Below the pieces are notes generated by a model. It was given only the letters and a program-made list of their open reading frames with translations. It was not told the origin of the DNA and did no database searches. Shown here in pieces: positions 13,600-23,199 of a stretch of DNA of 64,000 nucleotides. Position numbers and translations under genes: made by a program. The stretch comes from Cynocephalus volans (lineage: Eukaryota; Chordata; Mammalia; Dermoptera; Cynocephalidae). The first letter of the stretch is position 1. Every line of letters begins with the position of its first letter. Location of the stretch: positions 182,332,071 through 182,396,070 of the forward strand of contig NC_084462.1 in assembly GCF_027409185.1 (NCBI RefSeq), written 5' to 3'.

Positions 13600-15480
13600 C
13601 CATAAAGACACAGGCGCAGTGCTTGATTGGCCTCTCTGGATTTTTCTGGGTAAACTCTGATCCATTCACTGGGTGCCCTCTGAGACTGCCAGTTTTGAGA
13701 GGAACCCAGAGCACAAATGGGCTCATCAGCAGGCCCAGGCTTTGGCACTAGCTGCCATGACACTATGACCCTCTGTGGAGCAAGTCCTGATAGGAGAATC
13801 ACAGTGTATACTCCCACGGTTTTAGAGTAAGTCCACACCTACTTCTGCCAACAACTCTTCTTCATTTCAAAGGCTACCGACTTGCTACTGGGCTCTAGTA
13901 GAAAGTGAATGTCTGGCCATGGATACTAAGAAACTATGCAACCCAAGCTGTCTGTTAATCAAAAAAATAAATGTTATCTTATTCACTACGTTAAAAAACC
14001 AGATATGTACAGCAGCATTTCATTTTAAATGAGACTGGCCCAAACATATCTGGAAAGGACAAGTCAACTTCATGAGTAGGTGGCTTAGACTCCCATGGTA
14101 TTTGCTCCTACTTTTTTGCCAACTCTTTTTAACCCACAGTTGTGCCCTCATGGAAAGTTCTCTGTGACCAGTCAACAGAGGATGAAAAAACATGGGCCTG
14201 GGTTAAAAATTGGTCTGCATGGGGAGCTGGCTCCTGCCAGAGGTGGATGGCCACTGCTTTACAGACACAGTTATGAGAGACCCTGAAAGACAGTGTTAAG
14301 GAGAAATCTTCCCAGAAGGCAAAACTTCTATAATGGATTCATAGGCTGTGGCTAATGGGTTGGCCAGCCACTCAGAGACTTGGAAAGAATAAAATTTTCC
14401 AGGTGGTCTTGGGGAAAGGCAAGTGGAAGGATTTCTCAGAGTGGGCACAGCGTACCCATGGGAACACTTACCAAGTGGCATTTACTGTGGAGGAGGCTCT
14501 CAATACTCAAGTGGACAAGATGACCCATTCTGAGGACAACAGTTGGCTCTTTCCTCCTTTATCTCAGAGGGCCCATGGACAAGTGACCAAGGAGGCAGGG
14601 ATGGAGGCTACTTAGGGGCCTTTACCAAGGCTGACTGAGCTTCCATTACGGCTGAGTGCTCAACCTGCCAACAGCAGGGACCCACCCTGAGCTCCCAATC
14701 TGGGACCATTTCCCAGGGACCAGCCAGTTGCCTGGTGGCCAGGCTGATGACGTTAAATCCCTTCCATCATAGAAAGGTGGGTGGGAACTCACCTTTCCAG
14801 CCACATCACTTCTACCAGCACCACCATTTTCAGACTCAGAAAATGCTGTATTTATCCGGCACGTGGCAACTGAAACAATGTTGCCTTGGCCTGAGGGATT
14901 CATTTCATGGTGAAGAAAGTATGGCAGAGAGCTTATGCCCATGAAGTTCCCTGGACTTGCCCATCACCCAGCTGGTTTGAGAGAATAGTGGCATGGTATG
15001 CAGAAGACTTGGTTCTGGTGCTGGCTGAGAGCCAAAACCCTGCGAGGTTAAAGTGCAATCGTACAGGGTGTGGTGGATGCCTCAGCCCAACAGGCCATAT
15101 ATGGTACCATTCCCCAACAGCCCAAATCCATGGGTCCAGGAACCAGGCAGTGGAGGTGGGAGGGGCCCCTCTGCTGTCACACCAAATATCACACTGGAGG
15201 AATTTTTGTTTTCCTTCCTGTAACCTTGGGCTAGTGTCCAAGAAAAGAATGCTTCCATAAGGAAACACAGTCATGGTTCTGATGAACTGCAGCAGAGGCT
15301 GCCTCTGCCCCACTGGCTATTTCTGTTTCCTCATACCACTGAACCAGCAGGCAGAGAAGCGGTCACTGTCCTCGCTGGGTTGGCCAACCCCAGTCATCAG
15401 AGGGAGTTTGAACTGATTCTGGGCACCAGGGCAGAATCACCAGGTGTGTCTGGAGCCCTGGGCTTCACTGGCTTCTTAAC
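13600..15480 (+). pseudogene. Decayed ERV-L-type endogenous retrovirus pol remnant
   Basis: Broken plus-strand frames here resemble the polymerase polyprotein of ERV-L elements: reverse transcriptase/RNase H-like text on the left, then integrase-like and dUTPase-like text on the right. The clearest match is the integrase-to-dUTPase junction near 15120-15180, where a short frame carries IHGSRNQAVEVG. Stops and frame changes occur throughout, for example the frames at 14355-14615 and 14907-15260 are each closed. No LTRs were found next to it. It is an ancient, non-functional copy. The left edge is uncertain. Confidence 0.6.
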
Positions 15481-15708
15481 TGTTTCTTGCCTAATGTGCT
15501 TTTTACTGAGAAAAGGAAAGAGAGTGCTTTAAAGACAGTCCCATAAAGGACTCAGATCCTGAAGGAACAAAAGTTTGAGTCATCCCAACAAGGCTAAAAA
15601 CATAGGTGCTGCTGAGGAGCCACAGAGGGGGAGGGGACACAGGATGGTGGTTGCAGAGCATAGCTGGAAGCCAGCACTGTAGCAGCATGTGTCCCGACTC
15701 TTCCTGCT

Positions 15709-16133
15709 CGCCCATTTCCATCGCCCTCTTACCTGATGAGCGCTGGGGATGCCTTAGGCTACAGGTTGCTGCACAAACCCCTTGTCATCATCCACAACCA
15801 TCAGAGGCTAATGGGACATCGTGGACCTTTGGTGTCCAGGTCCTCCACAGCACAAGGGTGGATTCCGAAGGGCATAAGGAGCGGATAGTTTGCCTTCACC
15901 CCTCCAGGTCGACTCTCCACCCTGCTTTGTAACCCAAATGGGCTGGACTCACAGGCCCCCTGGCCCTCTGACTTCTTAGTTTGCCAGCAGAAACTGTGGC
16001 ATGCCATCGGGAGCCAGGGGAGAGTGAGATGGGCTGTGTGTTCCACGGCTCCCTGTTCCCCAGGCAGCTGCGCGTCAGCCATGTCTTTCTACTGAACACC
16101 ATGGCTCCGGTCAGGGGCCCCTCTCCTTGGAGC
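15709..16133 (+). repeat. Left arm of a 420 bp inverted duplication
   Basis: The arm matches the reverse complement of 18663-19086 at roughly 94% by eye over about 420 bp. Landmarks shared by both arms are 'tcatcatccacaaccatcag', 'aggtcgactctccaccctgc' and 'gcatgccatcgggagccagg'. The arms point away from each other across a spacer of about 2.5 kb. I do not recognise the arm as a named repeat. The frame at 15801-16082 (minus, 93 codons) has an equal-length partner in the other arm. Confidence 0.9.
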
Positions 16134-16295
16134 GCCTCTCTCCAGGTTCTGGCCACTCTTCCCTCCTGCAGTCCCTGGAGGACCCAGAGGTGGTCTTGTC
16201 TGGTCCTGACTTTCAGCTCCTTGTCTGGTCCTGACTTTCCCAGACCTTGCCCACGTGTTAGCATGACCCCTGCTGGGACTGTGAGTACTACAGCA

Positions 16296-16660
16296 GTATG
16301 ATATCCATTACAGCATTCCTTCTAATTTAAAAAATGAAAACCTAAATATCCATCAATAGACAAATAGGTAAATAAATTATGTCACGTCTATAATATGGAA
16401 TTTCATGTAGCCACTAAAAACTGATTTATTTATTTATTGTTTTAAAAGATGACCAATAAGGGGATCTTAACCCTTGACTTGGTGTTGTCAGCACCACACT
16501 CTCCCAAGTGAGCAACCTGCCATCCCTATACAGAGATCTGAACCCGTGGCCTTGGTGTTATCAGCACCACACTCTCCCGAGTGAGCCACGGGCCGGCCCT
16601 TAAAAAATGATTTAGAGCCATATTTCCAACCAACCAAAAACTGCTGGAGACCCACAACGT
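16296..16660 (+). repeat. L1 3' fragment split by a CYN dimer
   Basis: 16296-16425 reads like a late part of an L1 ('aaatatccatcaatagacaa', 'atatggaatttcatgtagcc'). It resumes after the SINE at about 16604. The split shows the L1 fragment was already present when the SINE arrived. Confidence 0.6.
16430..16603 (-). repeat. CYN-type SINE, dimer
   Basis: On the minus strand this is two tRNA-Ile-like units. The first starts 'ggccggcccgtggctcactc'; the internal boundary lies near 'tagggatggcagg'. It has a 3' A-rich tail. Near-identical 13 bp flanks, AAAAACTGATTTA and AAAAAATGATTTA, are the target-site duplication. Confidence 0.82.
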
Positions 16661-18660
16661 GCCTGCACTACTCTGGGTGCTGAGGACACAGGAGCATTTG
16701 TTCCAGTCTCGGGGAACAGAGCCCAAACTAGGGCACAGAAAAATAAAAAGAGGGAATTTCCGAGAGATTTCAGAGAGTGGCAAAGGCTGAGGAAAGCAGA
16801 TGGGGTAACTGGTGATATGATGGGGTAGAGGTACCTGCCTTATAGATGTCGGGGACAGGGGAGGCCTCTCTGCAGCGGTGACATTTTAGATAAGATGCAA
16901 ACAAGGAGGAGGCAGCTGCATGAGGCCTTCCAGGCAGAGAAACCCCCCAGGGAACAGAACAGGGACTGAAGGCAGCCAGCGTGGAATGGCGGAGAGGCGG
17001 GCAGGGCGGGATGCACAGGCCTGGACATGCGGGGCCAGTCTTGGCTTACAGGAGTTTCTGCAGCAGCTCCTCCTCCGCTTCCACCTGCTGTGACCCTGGC
17101 AGTGGTTCCTGAGGTTTCCTGCCACCCGGCTCTCCGGGCCGTGGCTCTTACGGAAGGCCGTTTCTCCTTGTTCTCAGCGCTCAAGCTGACCACACTGAGG
17201 ACTTCAAAGGTCAGGAGCATGGGCCAATACCTTGCCAGGACCACACACAAAAAAATGCCCACGTGAACGTCTGTGTGAAGGAAGGAGGCAGGGAGCCAGC
17301 CACGAGGGGGGCGGCAGACGGTGGGAGGGGCAGCAGGGGTCACAGGGGCCCATGGCTGGGTGTGTCAGGCTGAGGGGTGGGACCTCTCTCCTCCCCTTTG
17401 TTCAGATCTGCAGTGGCGGGGGCAACGGAAAGGTGGGTGATAGAATCAGGGAAGCCATTATCATAGAGGTTCAAGTAGCCAGGGCCAAACATAGTCTTGG
17501 AAGCTGGAAAGCCAGTACTGGACACCCCATCAGCCCCAGGGCGAGGGGAGCTGGCTGTGGACAGCCTCAGAGCAGAGCTGGACAGCAGGCCAGCAGCCTG
17601 CATGTGGCTTAAAACATTTGTATCAGCCAGGGTCCCAGTGGGAACCATCCAGCATCCTCAACTTAGGGTTATTCCAGGATTGTCTACTAACAAAGAGCCT
17701 AATGACAGGGGAGGAGGTAGGGGGACCACAAGGGATGGTGCAGGAAAAAGCTGGCAGTGGCACAGATGTCACCTAGGCCCCATGTCTTCCAATGCTCCTC
17801 CTCCTCTACTCTCTCTACCTGTATGTCCAGGAGGCTGCCTGCATGGGCCCTCTGGCCTGCACTTGGGTTCAGATAGTGGGGAGCCCTGCTGGAGATCCAG
17901 GAGGGAGGGAAGACACAGAGGTGGGCACTTATCCCCCAGGCTCCTTTGCTGCTAAGCAGCCCCTGACATTGTCCCCCACCAAAAGTCACTCTCCCCTCCA
18001 GGTGGCCAAGTGCTAGTGATTCCCTCCCTTCACTTCTTCGTCCCAGCTCAGGGTGGTATCAACCTGGCTGCCCCATCCCCAGGGCTGTTGGCACTGCCCA
18101 ACCTACATTTTCCTCACTTGAGTGTGCTACCTCTTGGGCATACTGGTCTAGACCTGACTGCAAGTCCTGCCCTCCTAATCCCCTCATGCATGTCTTTGCA
18201 GGAACCACCCCATTGTAGCCAGGAATGTTCCCTGCATGCAAGAACACCGAACCCAGCAGTGCCCTACAGCTGCCCACTTGGGACACTCTGTCGGCTGGGT
18301 GAGAGAGCTTGGGAGCGACACTCACGGGATCTGTGACCCCCAGTTACTAGTCCAAAAGGGGAAGGAGAGTCTCTGTGATGCTTCAGGGAAGTTACGGGTA
18401 CAGCCTGCAGTCATACAGGGGACCGAACATATAGATAGTCCTACAGTCACTAATAGCAGCTGATGACAATGGTGACAGAGGGAGGTGAGAGACTGGAGGT
18501 GCTGATCAACACAGCTGTGCAACCTCGTCCTTGCCCTGCTGCACTCCCGACCCAGCAGCCTTGCTCGATTTCCACTGGCTGCCAGAGGCGTCTTCCCAAA
18601 GGCTAGCTCTGACCACCTGTCTCCCTGCTCAGGAACTTTCCATGGCTCCCCACTGCTTCA
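16661..18660. other. Spacer between inverted-duplication arms, no gene recognised
   Basis: This is GC-moderate sequence with some repeat-like wording. 16840-16960 resembles an ancient interspersed repeat also seen near 36.1 kb and 39.8 kb. 18595-18660, 'aactttccatggctccccac', resembles an L2-like 3' end. No open frame has support as a gene. Confidence 0.45.
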
Positions 18661-18662
18661 AG

Positions 18663-19086
18663 GCTACAAGAAGAGGGGCCCCTGACAGGAGCCATGGCAT
18701 TCAGTAGAAAGACGTGGCCGAGACACAGCTGCCCGGGGAACAGGGAGCCGGGGAACACACAGCCCATCTCACTCTCCCCTGGCTCCCGATGGCATGCCAC
18801 AGCCTCTGCTGGCAAACCGAGAAGTCAGAGGGCCAGGTGGCCTGTGCGTTCAGCCCATTTGGGTTACAAAGCAGGGTGGAGAGTCGACCTGGAGGGGTGA
18901 AGGCAAACTATCCGCTTCTCGTGCCCTTCAGAATCCACCCTTGTGCTGTGGAGGACCTGGACACCAAAGGTCCACGATGTCCCATCAGCCTCTGATGGTT
19001 GTGGATGATGACAAGGGGTGTGTGCACCAACCTGAAGCCTAAGGCATCCCCAGCGCTCTTCAGGTAAGAGGGTGTGGAAATGGGTG
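18663..19086 (-). repeat. Right arm of the 420 bp inverted duplication
   Basis: This arm is the reverse-complement partner of 15709-16133. Substitutions are spread evenly with few length changes, so the arms have diverged together since copying. On the plus strand the outer end reads 'cttcaggtaagaggg', which contains a good splice-donor match (CAG|GTAAG). The same match is present on the minus strand at the outer end of the left arm. Confidence 0.9.
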
Positions 19087-19570
19087 ACCGGATGTTGCAC
19101 TGTGTTTGGTGAAAGGACGCTGGGAGGAAATGTTGGCCTGCGCTGCTGAATGACCTACCCGAGGTCGGGAGGGAGCGGGTGGGTGGGGGAGACGGGCTGC
19201 TGGAGGTGTGTGTGCCCAGGCCGGGCGCAGTGCCCTGTTCTCCCTGGCTGCTCGCGGGCGCAGAGGCTGGGCAGGGCTCCCCTGTGGGCAGCTGGTCTGA
19301 GGACAGGAGAGGAAAGCTGGAGTCAGCCTCGGCTCTGGGCTTTTCCAGCTGTGTATCCTGGGGCAAGCCACTTTCCCTCTCTGAGTCTTGGCGTCTGCCT
19401 CCAGTACCAGCGAAAAGAGGTTAACAGCTGTTCCTAGTGCTGCTGTGAGGACTGGTGTCCCCTCTGGGGTGTGGCCAGTCTTAAAGGACTAGGGTACACT
19501 TCCCCATCCCCCAGGTCCTCCTGCCCCAGAGGAGTTAGTGCAGCCCAGTGACTGACAGCATGGCTCACCT

Positions 19571-19805
19571 GCACACTCCAAATGCCAGGTCCACCTCTCA
19601 GCTCCGTGACTCTGGGCAGCTTCCTCAACCTCTCTGTGCTTGGTTCCTCCTCTGTAAAGTGGGACAATATACCACCATCTTGACAGGGTTTCAATGATTT
19701 CTTTTTTTAATAAACAAATTTATTTCTCCAGGGTTTCAATGATTGAATGAAATGATCTAGTTACAGGCAAAGCACCTGGACAGTGCCTGCTTTGTAAGTT
19801 CAACT
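19571..19805 (+). repeat. MIR SINE with a 29 bp retroposed insert
   Basis: MIR wording is seen as 'gtgactctgggcagcttcct', 'cctcctctgtaaagtggg' and 'aagcacctggacagtgcctg'. The element is interrupted at 19700-19728 by a T/A-rich insert flanked by a perfect 16 bp direct repeat (19684-19699 and 19729-19744). Confidence 0.7.
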
Positions 19806-20249
19806 AGAATCATGGTATATCCTTCCAGAACATTTCTATGCAAACATACATGCATGAAGGGGCACATATTTTAAACTTTATATTTCTTACGTAAAGGTGG
19901 CTCATGACAACCACTGCTCATTTACCAACACATTCTGGGGAAGGATGTGTCTACCTCTGTGAACAGGAGCTGTGCTTAGAGGGGTAGGTGTGGAGTGGCC
20001 TGGGGTAACTCCCAGGCTTGTCAGCTGCAGTGGGTGAGTCCTCAGAAGGCTCTGGAGATTAAAACCCTGACATCTCCCACCCCCCATCCAGGACCATTTC
20101 AGGCCTCAGTCCCGCCATGTGAATAAGATGGGTTGGGGTGGGGTCAGCCACCAGCACTGCCCCCTGTGGTGGGCCGGCCCAGTGTGAGGCCAGTGGAGCG
20201 CTCTGCCCGCTGGGCCGGGTGGGATGACTTCGGCCCCTGGTGACCTCGG

Positions 20250-21450
20250 TGGACGTGAACTTGGACAGCTCCCTTCCTCTGGGACTGACCTGGTCAACTT
20301 CGCGTGGAACCACCCTCGGGTCCCAGCGGCAGCCCCACGTTCAAGGCCTTTGAGCTCTTGCCCGCGCGGTCCCCACCACCTGGCCTACCTCGCTGGCTTC
20401 CATCTCCACTCGCCCCAGCTCACCTGTCCTTCAAGCGGGCAATCAAGCACCGCCCCCTCCTCCCAGACCGCCTGGCTACAGTCCTGGGACCGGCCGCCAA
20501 GTGCCCCAGATTGGGCTCCACTGAACACGAGCCCCTCCCCACCCTCCCACCCCCCGCCTGCGTCCAGCTCCCCGCGCAGGGGACGAGCGAGCGCCCCGGG
20601 CCTCGACTTCCCCGTCTGTGCAATGGGGAGCAAGCCTCTCCCCCAGTAAGCTGGGTGCCAGCTCCCCGCGGGGCACCAGAACCTGGATCCTGTCCGGCTT
20701 TGGCTCCAGTTCTCGGGCCAACCACCCTCCTTGAGCCTGGATCTCCGGCTGCGCCGGGGGAGAGGCTAGAGGCGGCGGCGCTGAGCGCTGCAGGAGTGTC
20801 GCCCGGGCCTCCCTGCCCTGGATAGTTCAACACTTTCAACACCGAATCTCCGCCCGCCCCCGTGGGGGCAAAGAGGGAGGGACAGACACCCGCAAACCGC
20901 CCCAGGTCCAATGCACTGGGTAGGTCTCAGGGCTTCCTGCTCCCCGCTGCCCCCTCCTCCCCCGCCCCCACGGTCGGCGACGCCCCCAGGTCCGCCGACC
21001 CCCACCTGCCTTTTCCTCGTCCTTTTCCCGGCCGCCCCTCCCGGACTCCGCCGCCAGCGGTCGCTCGTGTCGCAGGGACGCTGGCGGGCCTTTGTCTCCC
21101 ACGCCGGAGGGGACCCTCGAGCATCCAGGCGGTCAGCCTCCCACCCCGGCTGACTCCTGCTCAGGACCCCCGTGCAACCCCAGCCTCCCACCCCGGCTGA
21201 CCTCTGCCCAGGCCCCCCGTGCAACCCGGTCCCTGCAGTCAGGCTCCGTCCTGCAGCGGGGCGGGCCTGGCTCCTCCTCCGCTCCCTACTCCACTCTCCC
21301 TGGGAGGACGACTCTCCCCACCCCGGGGAGTGGCCACGGGTCGGACCGGACTACTCACCCGTCCCGGAGCTCAGCGCAGGCCTCAAGAAAGGCCGAGACG
21401 GTGGCTGGTGGCCATGCTGGGGGCTCTCAGGGTCCCACAGACTCTGGGAA
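20250..21450. promoter_or_regulatory. Orphan intergenic CpG island
   Basis: CpG density is high, most of all from about 20580 to 21260, and comparable with the promoters of the known genes in the window. No coding exon is recognisable. On the minus strand a consensus donor, GTGAGT (ACTCAC at 21353-21358), sits at the island edge, so a non-coding first exon above 21359 is possible. The long open frames here, such as 20304-20825, are explained by GC-rich composition. It could be a lncRNA promoter, an enhancer island or a decayed promoter. Confidence 0.6.
21135..21228. repeat. 47 bp tandem duplication inside the CpG island
   Basis: Two adjacent copies with a period of 47 bp share 'cctcccaccccggctgac' and 'cccccgtgcaaccc', with a few substitutions between them. 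Confidence 0.85.
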
Positions 21451-21817
21451 TGGCCCCCTGCACTGCACAGCACACACCTGCTCCCTGGGGCTGCCTCAGT
21501 TGGTGTGCATTTGAAGAATTCTGAGGTCTGATCGTTTACATCTAGAGAGAACCCACCAGAAACTTTGTGCAGCAACCAGTATGTAGGGATTGGGAATTTA
21601 GTGTTGAAACCAGACAGTTGAAAATTCTTGCCCAGGGCCTTTCATTCTAGAGGGGTGAGACATCAGTTGGAGGTCAGTCCATCCCCTGGGCCCCTCCACT
21701 CCTCCCCTGGGGCCATTTAGTTAGGACCCTCTGCCCACCAGTCCACCAAGAGCACAGGGGCCTGGACCTTCCTTCTCACAGAGGATCGGCACCTGAGAAA
21801 AAAATTAGGACAATAAG

Positions 21818-21985
21818 GGCCAGCCCGTGGCTCACTTGGGAGAGTGTGGTACTGATAACACCAAGGCCACGGGTTCAGATCCCTATATAGGGATGGCCGG
21901 TTAGCTCACTCGGGAGAGCGTGGTGCTGACACCACCAAGTCAAGGGTTAAGATCTCCTTACCGGTAATCTTTAAAAAAATAAAAA
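21818..21985 (+). repeat. CYN-type SINE, dimer
   Basis: The first unit starts 'gggccagcccgtggctcact' and the second 'atggccggttagctcactcg'. The tail is A-rich (TTTAAAAA repeats) and leads into a short GAAT run at about 22010-22027. From there to about 23160 I see no gene or clear repeat. Confidence 0.85.
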
Positions 21986-23199
21986 TTTAAAAATTTAAAA
22001 ATTTAAAAAATGAATGAATGAATGAATGCTGCAGAGACATGCAGGTTAAACACCCAACTGCACAGTCAATTTGCTTTGCCAGTGCTATAGCCCAGTGAGT
22101 CTGGAATGTTTTAAGATGGCCACAAGGGGACGCCAAGAGCAAACCTTTCTGGTCCAGAACGAGGTTTCCGCGGCTGGGCACCCCCAGATCATCGCCAGCC
22201 CTCCCACGCTGCCCTCACCTCCACTCAAGCTTTGGAGGGTGCGTGTAGGGGAGAGGAGGCTCGGAAGTGGGGAACTACAGCCTCGGCGCGGCCAGAGGAT
22301 GTCAGATATGATTGGTCCTCACACTTCATTCAGTCCACTCCATCCACTTATTGCATTGGCAGGGACACCCTAGGACACACAGAAAAGACTGGGCGTGATT
22401 AGGGAACGTAGCTCCTGCCCCCAGATCTGCCTGTCTCCTGTGGAGAAGGGCCTATGGTGGGGGTAGGGGGGTTTGAAGAAGCAGAATCTGAGGCTAGAGG
22501 CAAAGATGGGCCCCAAGGTGACTCTGCAGGCTCAGAGGTGGGCTCCAGGCCTGTCTTTAAAGATACTCCCTGCCCCCAGCCATTTCAGCGTTAAGTCTCA
22601 AGGGCCTTGAGCACTTCCTGAGAACCCTATAAGAGCAGTCCCCAAGGAGCTGTGAGGCCCTTGTCAGCTAACACCTCGGATGACAACTAACACCTTCGGT
22701 GACAGTTATCACCCGCATTAACAAGTAGGGAGAGCAATTTATGTCCAAGTGGCAGGGAGGTAGAGATGCCTGGTTTGGGGATAGGGCAGTGAAAGGGGGA
22801 GCATGCCAGCACAGATTTACCTGACGCAAGAAAACCCTCCGCCACTCTCTTTTCCCAGTCTCACCTCTCTCTGCACCCAACATCATCAGGTCTCCCACCC
22901 TGCAGCCACAGTGCCCAGATCTGACCCTGCTGTGACGTTCCTCCCACCACCCCCTATCCTCCTTCTTGGGAACTTGTGCAAAGAACCCATCTATCCCATA
23001 TCCAGGAGACAAAAACATTGAAATTTCAACACAATGTACTTATTTACACTGATGCTTCTCTGTCTGACTTGTTTTCCTCTTTGGGACCATCACACCATGA
23101 ATTTGGATTGGGTCTTACTAATCTCAGTGATCCCAGAATTCTACACTGGCAATGAGTAATAAATGTTTAATATTTATGTTTAGTATTAACATTTATTAA

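Larger units (their letters stand above)
11930..13600 (+). repeat. L1/HAL1-like block (5' region and ORF1 remnants) with a nested SINE
   Basis: 11930-12300 has the wording of an old L1-type 5' region. After about 12640 there are ORF1-like tracts: 'acaatttcaagcagcccaa', 'aagaagttcaatgaactcc' and 'aaagacattttcagacag'. No frame is intact. A CYN-type SINE is inserted at 12873-13027. The 5'/ORF1 content without any ORF2 suggests HAL1 rather than full L1, but a library alignment would decide. Confidence 0.55.

Noticed and set aside
14355-15260. Short open frames that could be a retroviral-derived host gene
   Set aside because: The frames are short, broken and in ERV-L pol-like order, as expected for an ancient dead copy.
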